From JANWYT01 sp034432435 (GTDB lineage: Bacteria; Chloroflexota; Anaerolineae; Aggregatilineales; Phototrophicaceae): a DNA stretch of 18,379 nucleotides. The notes beneath the pieces are model-generated. The model was given only the letters and a program-made list of their open reading frames with translations. It was not told the origin of the DNA and ran no database searches. The position numbers and the translations under genes were made by a program. This document shows positions 1 to 7,457 of the stretch, piece after piece. The first letter of the stretch is position 1; each line of letters starts with the position of its first letter. The stretch covers positions 1 to 18,379 of the forward strand of contig DAOUBS010000089.1 in NCBI GenBank assembly GCA_034432435.1, written 5' to 3'.

Positions 1-534
1 CTGAAAGCGCGTTATGCCAGTTGGGACGACATAGCTAACGCCGACACGGACGACCTGATTGACGTGATCCGCCCCGCAGGGCTGGCCAACAGCAAAGGCC
101 CCAACATTCAAGCGACCCTGCGCGCGATCTACGCTGAGCGCGGTGAGTACAACATCGACTTTCTAACTACTCTGCCCCCACAAGACGCGATCAACTGGCT
201 GTTGACGCTGCCCGGCGTGGGCCGCAAAACTGCCAGCATTGTGCTGTGCTTTGGCTATGGTATGGCAGCCTTCCCAGTGGATACGCATGTGCTGCGCGTT
301 GGCCAGCGCATTGGGTTTCTGCCGCCGCGCATCAGCGCCGACAACGCCCACCTCGTGATGGAAGCCATCGTCCCGCCACAAGATTACTACTCCTTCCACC
401 TCCAGTTGATCTATCACGGGCGGCGAGTGTGCAAAGCGCGCGCGCCGATCTGTGGCTTATGTCCAATTCAGCAGTGGTGCGATTACTATCAGTCAGGTGA
501 CGCCAAGACGGCCTCCGATGAAGAAACTAATTGA
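1..534 (+). CDS. nth: Endonuclease III (C-terminal part, cut by window edge)
   Basis: Bifunctional DNA glycosylase/AP lyase of base excision repair, acting on oxidised pyrimidines. The reading frame is open from base 1, so the true start lies upstream; about 177 C-terminal residues are present. The helix-hairpin-helix LPGVGRKTA carries the lysine nucleophile of the family. The following VDTHVLRV supplies the catalytic aspartate. The C-terminus CKARAPICGLCPIQQWC has the C-X6-C-X2-C-X5-C spacing of the [4Fe-4S] cluster loop, so the metal-cluster form is intact. The last 17 bases overlap the start of the downstream kinase gene, suggesting a shared transcript. Family assignment is secure; MutY is unlikely because the lysine and aspartate are arranged as in Nth. 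Confidence 0.95.
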   Translation: MKARYASWDDIANADTDDLIDVIRPAGLANSKGPNIQATLRAIYAERGEYNIDFLTTLPPQDAINWLLTLPGVGRKTASIVLCFGYGMAAFPVDTHVLRVGQRIGFLPPRISADNAHLVMEAIVPPQDYYSFHLQLIYHGRRVCKARAPICGLCPIQQWCDYYQSGDAKTASDEETN

Positions 535-2347
535 CGAAAATGAGCTAAAAATCGCTCATCAGAGCTTGAAACTCGCGCGCAATCAAATTGCCAATGGCAG
601 CATAGAGCCTGAGTTTGTCCTGCGCCAGATTGACCGCGTCGCCGCGCTCATTGAACAGCTTCAGGACGTTCAAAAAACGCAGGCCAACGCGCTCCGTTTT
701 GAGGCCTTGTATCATGTCACGCGCATACTAGGGACATCGCTTGAGCTGGACGTGGTACTAGAACAAGTGATGGACGCAGTGATTCAACTGACTGGGGCAG
801 AGCGCGGCTTTATCATGCTGCGCGACGACGACGGTAACTTGCAGCTCAAGATTGGTCGCAACATCGACCAGCAGAGCCTCAGCCTCGATCAAGCTAGCTA
901 CAGCCGTACCATCGTCAACATGGTCATGGACAACAGTGAATCCCTCCTCACCACCAACGCAGTAGAGGATCCACGCTTTCAGTCCGGCGCAAGCATCCTC
1001 TCGCAAGGCATGCGCAGCATCATGGCCTGCCCGCTGCGCGCGCGCGGGATGATCATCGGCGTGGCCTACGTCGAAAACCGCGTTGTGGCAGGCCTCTTCG
1101 GACCAGAAGATTTATCGACGATGGAAGCCCTCACCAGCCAAGCCAGCATCGCCATCGACAACGCCCAACTGTTCAGCACGACCGACGCCGAACTGAACCG
1201 CGTCATCGAAGAGCTGCGCACCTTGCGCCGCATCGACCTCCGTCTGAATGAAAAACTTGACTATCAAGCCGCGCTCAACTTCACCCTTGAGATGTGCTGC
1301 TACCTGACAGAGGCTACGTCAGGCTGCCTGGCAGTGGTTGACGAAGGCGAAAGTAAGCTCAGGCACGTTGCATTATGGCCAGCTTCAGACGACCACAGCG
1401 CCGATCTGCTGCAACGCTATCCCCAAGCACTAGACGTCGCGCAAACGGCACAGTCCCAGCTGATCTCCATTGAGCGCGGCAGCGCCGCCCTCGTCCCCAT
1501 TCACCGTGACAGCACGTTAATAGCCGTTATCATCTTAGAACGAGACGATCACCCCATCGCGGCCCAACAGGTTGATCTGGCAGAGCGCGTAGCCGCCCGT
1601 GCCGCCGTCACCATCGAAAATGCGCGTCTGTACGCCGCCGTTCAAGCAGCCAACCGCGCCAAAAGCGAGTTTGTAGGCGTTGTCGCCCACGACCTCAAAG
1701 CCCCTATGACGAGCATTCAAGGCTATGCGGACCTGCTGCTCATGCAGCCAGAAGGGATATCCGAGCAGCAGATCAACTTCTTAGAGCGCATCAGCGCAAC
1801 CGTCAAGCGCATGGAAATTCTCGTCAGCGATTTGTCTGACATCTCGCGCATTGAAAGCGGGCACTTCTTCTTGTCAGAAATCGAAGTCAAAATAGACGAC
1901 GTGATTGAAGCCGTGCTCGACCAAACCATGCCGCAGATTCAAGCGCGTGGCCATACCTTCCACCTTGACGCCGCGCCAAACCTGCCCACGCTCTACGCTG
2001 ACTACTATCGCCTCGTGCAAGTGTTGACAAACCTCATCAGCAACGCATACAAGTACACGCCGAATGGCGGCACAATTACCCTCAGCGTGCAGCCCACAGG
2101 CGACCGTGTGCGCTTCAGCGTGTCGGATACGGGCATCGGCCTCAGCCCTGAGAACGTGCGCAAACTCGGAACGAAGTTCTGGCGCGCTGAGGACAGCTTC
2201 ACCCGCTCTCAACCCGGCACAGGACTCGGCTACGCCATCACCAGCAGCATCGTCGAACAGATGGGAAGCCGCATCGGGATCACCAGCCAAGTCGGGCACG
2301 GAAGTACATTTACGTTTACTGTCGCAAGCCTAAAGCACATGGATTAA
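518..2347 (+). CDS. Double-GAF sensor histidine kinase, soluble
   Basis: About 609 residues, cytoplasmic, with no membrane segment. From the N-terminus: a short helical region (about 1-60), a first GAF domain (about 61-218), a linker coiled coil, and a second, more divergent GAF (about 240-376). Then come the dimerisation domain with H-box VVAHDLKAPMTSI (H391) and an HATPase_c domain with N-box NLISNAYKYTPNGG (N509), G1 DTGIG (D537) and G2 GTGLG (567-571). All residues for autophosphorylation are present. I chose the ATG at 518, which overlaps nth by 17 bp. An in-frame GTG at 497 is an alternative, and neither has a strong Shine-Dalgarno. No response regulator is adjacent, so the partner is unknown. 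The GAF ligand cannot be told from sequence; no obvious bilin-binding cysteine context was seen. Confidence 0.93.
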   Translation: MKKLIDENELKIAHQSLKLARNQIANGSIEPEFVLRQIDRVAALIEQLQDVQKTQANALRFEALYHVTRILGTSLELDVVLEQVMDAVIQLTGAERGFIMLRDDDGNLQLKIGRNIDQQSLSLDQASYSRTIVNMVMDNSESLLTTNAVEDPRFQSGASILSQGMRSIMACPLRARGMIIGVAYVENRVVAGLFGPEDLSTMEALTSQASIAIDNAQLFSTTDAELNRVIEELRTLRRIDLRLNEKLDYQAALNFTLEMCCYLTEATSGCLAVVDEGESKLRHVALWPASDDHSADLLQRYPQALDVAQTAQSQLISIERGSAALVPIHRDSTLIAVIILERDDHPIAAQQVDLAERVAARAAVTIENARLYAAVQAANRAKSEFVGVVAHDLKAPMTSIQGYADLLLMQPEGISEQQINFLERISATVKRMEILVSDLSDISRIESGHFFLSEIEVKIDDVIEAVLDQTMPQIQARGHTFHLDAAPNLPTLYADYYRLVQVLTNLISNAYKYTPNGGTITLSVQPTGDRVRFSVSDTGIGLSPENVRKLGTKFWRAEDSFTRSQPGTGLGYAITSSIVEQMGSRIGITSQVGHGSTFTFTVASLKHMD

Positions 2348-2351
2348 TCCT

Positions 2352-3158
2352 ATGGAGCATCACGTTTTTTTGTCCCCGCATTTTGATGACGCCATCTTCA
2401 GCTGTGGCGGCACGATCGCCCAACTTGTGCGCGCAGGTCACCGCGTGACGATCCTCACCATCATGGGGGGTGATCTGCCGAGCGTTGTCCCAGATACGCC
2501 CATCGTGCGCGAGCTGCATGCCCGTTGGCAGGCGGGGGAAAACCCTATCCCCATGCGCCAGCGGGAAGACGCCTCCGCCGCGCAGCAGCTCGGCGCTGAG
2601 ATCGTTCAACTCGGCATTCCAGATTGTGTCTACCGCATGGCCAATGGACAACCCCTCTACCCTGACGAAGCCAGCTTGTGGGGCAGCGTGCACCCCTTAG
2701 ACCGCCTCGACGCCTACGCTGACCTCTCTGAGGCCGCTGCTTACGCCTTGCAAGCCGATTATCTCTACGCGCCGTTGGGCGTAGGCAACCACGTCGATCA
2801 TCAGATTGTGCGCCGCTGGGGGGTGGAATTGGCTGCGCAGAAACCGAGCATCATCCTTCAGTTCTACACCGACTTTCCCTACATGAAGGACAGCAGCAAG
2901 ATCACCCACGCGCTCATCGACGTCGGCACGACCGTTCAGCCGCGTTGGGTGTTCCTCGGCCCACAAGAACTCGCGCTTAAGATGGATGCGATGGCTTGTT
3001 ACGCCTCGCAGATTTCAACGTTCTGGCAGAACACAGACCACATGCGGCAGGACGTTGAGATGAGCTTCCGCGTTCAAAAAGACCTCTGGGGCGAACGCTA
3101 CTGGACGCGCGTTGGCTCCAACAGATCAGAGATGACAAAGGAGCGAGCCGTTGACTGA
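2352..3158 (+). CDS. PIG-L/LmbE family N-deacetylase
   Basis: Zinc-dependent deacetylase of the PIG-L/LmbE superfamily, which removes acetyl groups from N-acetylglucosamine-type sugars (relatives include MshB and BshB). It has 268 residues, the usual length. The N-terminal metal site reads SPHFDDAIFSCGG (H10, D12, D13), the PHxDDA variant of the common PHPDDE. The third ligand lies in GNHVDHQIV (H147, D149, H150). No signal peptide is seen, so it is probably cytoplasmic. It starts 4 bp after the first kinase gene and its last 8 bases overlap the second kinase gene, so all three are probably translated from one message. Substrate is unknown: no mycothiol, bacillithiol or glycan pathway gene lies beside it. 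Confidence 0.9.
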   Translation: MEHHVFLSPHFDDAIFSCGGTIAQLVRAGHRVTILTIMGGDLPSVVPDTPIVRELHARWQAGENPIPMRQREDASAAQQLGAEIVQLGIPDCVYRMANGQPLYPDEASLWGSVHPLDRLDAYADLSEAAAYALQADYLYAPLGVGNHVDHQIVRRWGVELAAQKPSIILQFYTDFPYMKDSSKITHALIDVGTTVQPRWVFLGPQELALKMDAMACYASQISTFWQNTDHMRQDVEMSFRVQKDLWGERYWTRVGSNRSEMTKERAVD

Positions 3159-4038
3159 ATTAAACGCCCTCACCCAAGCACAAGCACAGCTTCATGAGCT
3201 GTTAGAGGCGGCGCGTCAAGGGACGATCATCCCGATCCGCCTGCCTAGCCAGATTGAAGCAATTGCCTCGCTGCTGGCTGCGGCCCAAGCCGAGCATGAG
3301 GCTGCTCTGCGCGAGGCCAGCGCCAAAGCCCCCGTCGACCTCGAAAGCTACATGCAGGAGGAGGCCTACTTCGTCGGGCATGCCATTCACGAGCTGCGCA
3401 CCCCGATGACGAGCATCCGCGGCTACAGCGACATGCTGGGCGCGATGGGCGAACTGAACGACATGCAAAAGCAGTTTCTCGGCACGATCAAGGTCAACGC
3501 CCGCCGCATGGAAAGCCTGATGATCGACGTCAGCACGATGAACAAGCTGCGCAAGAACACACTCAAGCTTTCCCCCAAGATGGACATGTTCAAGAACATT
3601 GCCATGCGCCTTGAGAAGGACTTTACGCCCCTCGCGACCGAGTTGAACCGCCAGCTTGTGTTCGACGTGCCATCAGGCCTGCCCATCCTCAACGTCGACA
3701 GCGACCTGCTGGTGCAAGCGCTGGGCAAATTGATCGAAAACGGTCTGCGCTACAGCCCGGCAGAAACGGGCATCGTCACCGTACGCGGAGCCGCCGACGG
3801 CAGCGACCTCGTCATCAGCATCAGCGACAATGGCATCGGCATGAGCGCAGAGGAACTGGCCAAGCTCGGCACGATCTACTTCCGCAGCGAAAACGACACC
3901 GTGCGCGAGTTCAAAGGCAGCGGCCTCGGCATCCCGGTTGCCTTTGGGCTAATTCGCAAGCTCGGCGGCAGCGTCCACGTTGAGAGCACGCCCAACGTCG
4001 GGACGACCTTCTACGTGCGGCTGCCGGGCATGACTTAA
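3151..4038 (+). CDS. Soluble histidine kinase without a recognisable sensor domain
   Basis: Has 295 residues. The start is TTG at 3151, supported by AAAGGAG at 3137-3143 with a 7-base gap; it overlaps the deacetylase gene by 8 bp. The first 60 or so residues look helical and Gln/Ala/Glu-rich, probably a coiled coil, with no PAS, GAF or membrane segment. The core is complete: H-box HAIHELRTPMTSI (H80), N-box KLIENGLRYSP (N197), G1 DNGIG (D226) and G2 GSGLG (256-260). Its ATP-lid segment LAKLGTIYFRSEND resembles VRKLGTKFWRAED of the first kinase, suggesting related paralogues. With no input domain it may sense through a partner protein. No response regulator is encoded nearby. Confidence 0.92.
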   Translation: MTELNALTQAQAQLHELLEAARQGTIIPIRLPSQIEAIASLLAAAQAEHEAALREASAKAPVDLESYMQEEAYFVGHAIHELRTPMTSIRGYSDMLGAMGELNDMQKQFLGTIKVNARRMESLMIDVSTMNKLRKNTLKLSPKMDMFKNIAMRLEKDFTPLATELNRQLVFDVPSGLPILNVDSDLLVQALGKLIENGLRYSPAETGIVTVRGAADGSDLVISISDNGIGMSAEELAKLGTIYFRSENDTVREFKGSGLGIPVAFGLIRKLGGSVHVESTPNVGTTFYVRLPGMT

Positions 4039-4046
4039 CACTCATC

Positions 4047-4075
4047 TTTACAGCAGCGGCATTTCATGTTAAATT
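4047..4075 (+). promoter_or_regulatory. Candidate promoter P1 for greA-lysS leader
   Basis: TTTACA at 4047-4052 (5 of 6 to the -35 consensus), exactly 17 bases, then TAAATT at 4070-4075 (4 of 6 to the -10). A transcript from it would begin near 4082 and carry a leader of about 114 nt holding the two competing hairpins. Prediction by eye only; sigma factor preference in this organism is assumed to be standard. Confidence 0.35.
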
Positions 4076-4101
4076 ATTCGCGCAGCGGCGCAGCCTTTGG
4101 C

Positions 4102-4123
4102 GTGTCGCTCGTTTCGACACAGC
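4102..4123 (+). promoter_or_regulatory. Upstream hairpin competing with the terminator
   Basis: GTGTCG (4102-4107) is perfectly complementary to CGACAC (4115-4120) across a 7-base loop. Bases 4116-4120 are also part of the 5' arm of the terminator stem (4116-4123), so the two hairpins cannot form together. The GTGTC element recurs in the terminator's 3' arm. This is the geometry of an antiterminator/terminator pair; function is inferred. Confidence 0.35.
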
Positions 4124-4151
4124 CCTATGTCCGCTGTGTCTTTGTTGTTTT
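4116..4151 (+). terminator. Rho-independent terminator upstream of greA
   Basis: GACACAGC (4116-4123), a 9-base loop, then GCTGTGTC (4133-4140), giving a perfect 8-bp stem, followed at once by the T-rich tail TTTGTTGTTTT (4141-4151). It lies 77 bp after the second kinase stop, so it could simply end that operon. It could also act as an attenuator for greA if transcription starts at P1. Confidence 0.7.
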
Positions 4152-4174
4152 CTGTAGTTACTACGGCTTACACT
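4145..4174 (+). promoter_or_regulatory. Candidate promoter P2 for greA
   Basis: TTGTTT (4145-4150), an 18-base spacer and TACACT (4169-4174). The -35 box sits inside the terminator's T tail, so this promoter would escape attenuation and give a leader of only about 15 nt. The match is modest and made by eye. Confidence 0.28.
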
Positions 4175-4195
4175 CAATTATGCTAGGAGTCCCCT

Positions 4196-4672
4196 ATGCT
4201 GGACAAAACGCAGTATCTGACAAGAGAAGGTATGCAGGCGATCGAGGAGCGCTTGGAGGAGTTCATTCAGGTCAAACGTCCAGAAGTCGCAGAACGGCTG
4301 AAGCGCGCGTTGGAAGACGGTGGCGAGCTGACCGAAAACACCGAATACGAAGATGCTAAAAACGAACAGGCGTTCATCGAAGCCGAGATTGCACGTATGA
4401 CGCTCATCTTGCGCAACGCTCAACTGATTGATGAGGAAAAGCTTACTCACGACCGCGTTCAGATCGGGTCGCGCGTTGTCATCGTCGAAGCGGGAACCAA
4501 AGAGACAGAAGAATATCAAGTCGTTGGCAGCGCAGAAGCTAACCCACTCATCGGCAAGATCAGCGATGAAAGCCCGCTCGGCAAGGCACTGCTGGGCAAA
4601 AAAGTCGGCGAAAAAGTGACCGTTCATGCCCCCGCTGGCGACACGGTGTTCACCATCAAGAAGATCTTTTAA
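4196..4672 (+). CDS. greA: Transcription elongation factor GreA
   Basis: Binds the secondary channel of RNA polymerase and stimulates cleavage of backtracked transcripts. It has 158 residues, the normal length: an N-terminal coiled coil (about 1-75) and a C-terminal FKBP-like domain (about 80-158, including IGKISDESPLGKALLGKKVGE). The coiled-coil tip reads GELTENTEYEDAK. The acidic pair that holds the catalytic Mg2+ is therefore E44 and E47, where most GreA proteins have Asp then Glu (GDLxENAEY). The start ATG is preceded by AGGAG (4185-4189) at 6 bases. lysS follows after 3 bp, so the two are almost certainly co-transcribed. The leader may regulate both. Confidence 0.96.
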   Translation: MLDKTQYLTREGMQAIEERLEEFIQVKRPEVAERLKRALEDGGELTENTEYEDAKNEQAFIEAEIARMTLILRNAQLIDEEKLTHDRVQIGSRVVIVEAGTKETEEYQVVGSAEANPLIGKISDESPLGKALLGKKVGEKVTVHAPAGDTVFTIKKIF

Positions 4673-4675
4673 ACC

Positions 4676-6190
4676 ATGTGGCAGCCAAACAACGTTGAAC
4701 GTGAGCGGCTCGAAAAAGCTGAGCGCCTGAAGACGCTAGGCGTCGAACTTTACCCCGCGCGCGTCGAACGCACTCACACCACCCAAGAAGCCATCCGCGC
4801 CTATGAAGCCGCCGCTGATGCCAAGCCAGTTAGCGTCACAGTGACGGGGCGCATTCGCCGTGTGAACCTCAAGGGCAAAGTCGCTTTCATGCATATTGAG
4901 GATGAAAGCGGTCGCCTGCAGCTCTTTTTGCGCATCAACGAGCTGGGCGAAGATCAGTTTCAGCTCATCCGCGAGAAGCTGCTAGATGTCGACGACTTTA
5001 TACAAGCTAGCGGAACGATGATGCGCACCCAAGCCGGCGAGGTCAGCGTGCAGCCCACGCACATCCGCCTGCTGGCCAAGTCGCTCAGCCCCCTGCCCGT
5101 CATCAAGCAGCAGGTCAAAGACGATGGCACAGTGGTCGAATACGGAGAGTTCACCGACAAGGAGACGCGCTATCGCCAGCGCTACGCTGATCTAGCCGTC
5201 AACCGTGACGTGCGCGAAGTGTTCGTCAAACGCACGCGCATCATCCAAGCCATGCGCTCGTTTCTCGACAACGAGGGCATGCTGGAGGTGGAGACGCCCA
5301 TCTTGCAGCCCCTCTACGGCGGCGCAGCCGCGCGACCGTTCACGACACATCACAACGAACTCAAACAGGACCTCTACCTGCGCATCAGCTTCGAACTCTA
5401 CCTGAAGCGGCTCATCGTCGGCGGCTTTGACGCGGTATACGAAATCGGGCGCGATTTCCGCAACGAGGGCGTGAGCTTCAAGCACAACCCTGAGTTCACC
5501 ATGATGGAGTTCTACAAAGCCTACATCGATTACAACGGCGTGGCCGACATCGTCGAACGCATGACCAAGACGATCTGCCAGCAAGCCAACGGATCAACGA
5601 CGATTGTCTACCGCAGCCACACGATTGATCTAGGCAGCCCGTGGGCGCGTACTACCATGCGCGCAGCCATCCAGCAGGCAACCGGCATCGACTACATGGA
5701 CTACCAAACCGCCGACGCGCTGCGGCAGGCCATCCATGAGCGCTTCAGCCACACCTTCAAGCCTGATGAAACGTGGGGCAAGATGGTTGAGCATCTCTTC
5801 AGCGAACACGTCGAACCCAAGCTGATTCAGCCCACTTTTGTGATGGACTACCCGCGCGACATCTCGCCGTTTGCCAAGCGCGTACAAGGGGATGATTTTC
5901 ACGTCGAGCGCTTTGAGCTGTACATCGGCGGCATGGAGTTGGGCAACGCCTTCACCGAGCTGAACGACCCGCTCGACCAAGCGGCGCGCTTTGAGGAGAT
6001 GGCACAGCTCTACCGCAAAGAAGACGACGACGCCACCCCCACCGACGAGGACTACCTGCGCGCGATGCGCTACGGGATGCCCCCCATGGGCGGGTTTGGC
6101 ATGGGGGTGGATCGACTGGTGATCTTGCTCGCCAACGTTGAGAGCATCCGTGACGTGCTGCTGTTTCCGCACATGCGCCCCGAAGCCTAG
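4676..6190 (+). CDS. lysS: Lysyl-tRNA synthetase, class II
   Basis: Charges tRNA-Lys with lysine in the cytoplasm. It has 504 residues, close to the family norm. An N-terminal OB-fold anticodon-binding domain (about 50-135, VTVTGRIRRVNLKGKVAFMH onwards) precedes the class II catalytic core. Motif 2 includes YEIGRDFRNEGVSFKHNPEF (255-274) and motif 3 includes GMGVDRLVILL (R480), followed by the typical end SIRDVLLFPHMRPE. Compared with the usual short PLPxKWHGLxD linker before RYRQRYADL, this protein has a somewhat longer polar linker at about 141-162. The start is 3 bp after greA, with no independent ribosome site visible, so it is probably translationally coupled. No intrinsic terminator was seen after the stop. 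Confidence 0.97.
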   Translation: MWQPNNVERERLEKAERLKTLGVELYPARVERTHTTQEAIRAYEAAADAKPVSVTVTGRIRRVNLKGKVAFMHIEDESGRLQLFLRINELGEDQFQLIREKLLDVDDFIQASGTMMRTQAGEVSVQPTHIRLLAKSLSPLPVIKQQVKDDGTVVEYGEFTDKETRYRQRYADLAVNRDVREVFVKRTRIIQAMRSFLDNEGMLEVETPILQPLYGGAAARPFTTHHNELKQDLYLRISFELYLKRLIVGGFDAVYEIGRDFRNEGVSFKHNPEFTMMEFYKAYIDYNGVADIVERMTKTICQQANGSTTIVYRSHTIDLGSPWARTTMRAAIQQATGIDYMDYQTADALRQAIHERFSHTFKPDETWGKMVEHLFSEHVEPKLIQPTFVMDYPRDISPFAKRVQGDDFHVERFELYIGGMELGNAFTELNDPLDQAARFEEMAQLYRKEDDDATPTDEDYLRAMRYGMPPMGGFGMGVDRLVILLANVESIRDVLLFPHMRPEA

Positions 6191-6217
6191 CGCTCAGCCG
6201 AATTGGGCTAAGTGCGG

Positions 6218-6223
6218 TATAAT
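6218..6223 (+). promoter_or_regulatory. Candidate -10 element for the degenerate kinase gene
   Basis: A perfect TATAAT lies 31 bases before the GTG start of the next gene, in the 64-bp gap after lysS. No convincing -35 hexamer stands 16-18 bases upstream, so it may be weak or activator-dependent, or a chance match. Confidence 0.35.
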
Positions 6224-6254
6224 GCCACAAAATTAAGACCCAAGCGGAGCAGTT

Positions 6255-7376
6255 GTGTTCAAATTACCCACAGCAACCGCAGCACTCGATGGCCTCAGGC
6301 ACGCCGCCCTGCTGTTCTCATCCGACGGAGCGCTCATCCACGCCAACATCGCAGCGGGGGTGCTGCTCAGCACGGATCTGCACCTGCTGCGCAAAGAAGG
6401 CTGGTCAGCCGCGCTGGCGCTCTTCAACATGGACGAGCGGCAGGCCGGCTATTCGCTGAACCAAATTCGGGAGCAAGCGCTCAGCAGCGACCGCCCTGTT
6501 ACCTTTCACATCATCCGCAGCGGGGAATATGTCCCATGCTCAGCGTCGGCGGTCGCAGCCGAAAACGGCGAACTGCACATCCTGCTGGTGATCGACAACG
6601 TGGAGTGGGGCATTGTGGGCAGCGTGTTGGATCAGTTCACGAAGGAGTTGAACGAGACCATCAGCGCCACGAAAGGCCACATCACGCTCATCAACCGCAC
6701 GCTAGAAGGCCCCCACGCAGACGCGGCAGCGGCCAAGCTTGCACGGCGCATCGGCGGCTTTGGTGTCCTCATTGCGATGCACATGCAGCGCGCCTCGCGC
6801 TTGATGAACCTCATGCGTCGCCTTGAGAATTTGCGAACGGGTAAAACGCGCCGCCGCATCACTGCTGAGCTGCAAGTGTTAAACGTGCGCAGTTTTCTTG
6901 AAGAGTTCATGCAGTCGCTCGATGAGCATGAACTGCTCGACCCAGAGACAGACACTCATAATTACAGAGGTCGCATCCAAGTTGAAATCCACGACGATTT
7001 GACCCTGCACGCCCACAAACCAACCCTCGCCGACGCCTTGCGTGAACTGTTACGGAATGCTATCATGTACAGTATGCGTGGAACACCCGTGCTCATCACA
7101 GCGCATAAGCGCGGCAGCCAAGCACAAATCGACATTCGTGATGAGGGCTACGGCATCCGCGAGGAAGATCAAGATTGTGTGTTCCAGTTGTTCGAGCGCG
7201 GCAAGAACCCGCAGATCATGAGCGAGTTTGGCTATGGGCTTGCGCTCTACCTTGTCAAACATGAGATTGCGTTGATGAACGGCAAAGTGTGGTTTCAATC
7301 CGTAGAAAACGTGGAGACAACCTTCAGCATCCTGCTGCCGTTGTCGGCTTCCTCTGCGGCGAACAACCTTGCTTAA
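6255..7376 (+). CDS. Histidine-kinase-like protein lacking the canonical H-box histidine
   Basis: Has 373 residues and is soluble. The start is GTG at 6255 with GGAG at 6246-6249. Residues about 10-115 resemble a PAS domain (HAALLFSSDGALIHANIAAG). A helical region (about 125-195) sits where the dimerisation domain should be. Aligned by its leading Phe, it reads FTKELNETISATKGHI where kinases have FxxxxSHELRTPLTSI, placing E134 at the histidine position. The ATPase domain keeps N268 (LLRNAIMYS), D296-EGYG and the G2 loop EFGYGLALYLVK, so ATP binding looks possible. H142 is the nearest histidine but is not in H-box context. It could be a pseudokinase, a dimer partner for the upstream kinases, or a divergent kinase. 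A strong terminator follows. Confidence 0.85.
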   Translation: MFKLPTATAALDGLRHAALLFSSDGALIHANIAAGVLLSTDLHLLRKEGWSAALALFNMDERQAGYSLNQIREQALSSDRPVTFHIIRSGEYVPCSASAVAAENGELHILLVIDNVEWGIVGSVLDQFTKELNETISATKGHITLINRTLEGPHADAAAAKLARRIGGFGVLIAMHMQRASRLMNLMRRLENLRTGKTRRRITAELQVLNVRSFLEEFMQSLDEHELLDPETDTHNYRGRIQVEIHDDLTLHAHKPTLADALRELLRNAIMYSMRGTPVLITAHKRGSQAQIDIRDEGYGIREEDQDCVFQLFERGKNPQIMSEFGYGLALYLVKHEIALMNGKVWFQSVENVETTFSILLPLSASSAANNLA

Positions 7377-7405
7377 GAGGCCGTTCGTTGTGAGGCTGTG
7401 ACGTC

Positions 7406-7440
7406 AACACCTCGCGCGGCGAACGCAGCGAGGTGTTTTT
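7406..7440 (+). terminator. Rho-independent terminator
   Basis: AACACCTCGC (7406-7415) pairs perfectly with GCGAGGTGTT (7428-7437) around a 12-base loop. The 3' arm runs into five consecutive T (7436-7440). It begins 29 bp after the kinase-like gene's stop and ends just before the Shine-Dalgarno of the small membrane-protein gene. Confidence 0.88.
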
Positions 7441-7457
7441 GTTGATAGGAGGCTCGC

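Noticed and set aside
2352..3158. Loss of catalytic residues in the deacetylase because PHPDDE reads PHFDDA
   Set aside because: The metal-binding His and Asp residues and the HVDH element are all present, and PHxDDA is a known variant of the family.
4066..4359. An open frame beginning ATG in the greA leader, considered as a leader peptide
   Set aside because: No Shine-Dalgarno precedes it, it runs on into greA in another frame, and its composition is not that of an amino-acid-rich leader peptide.
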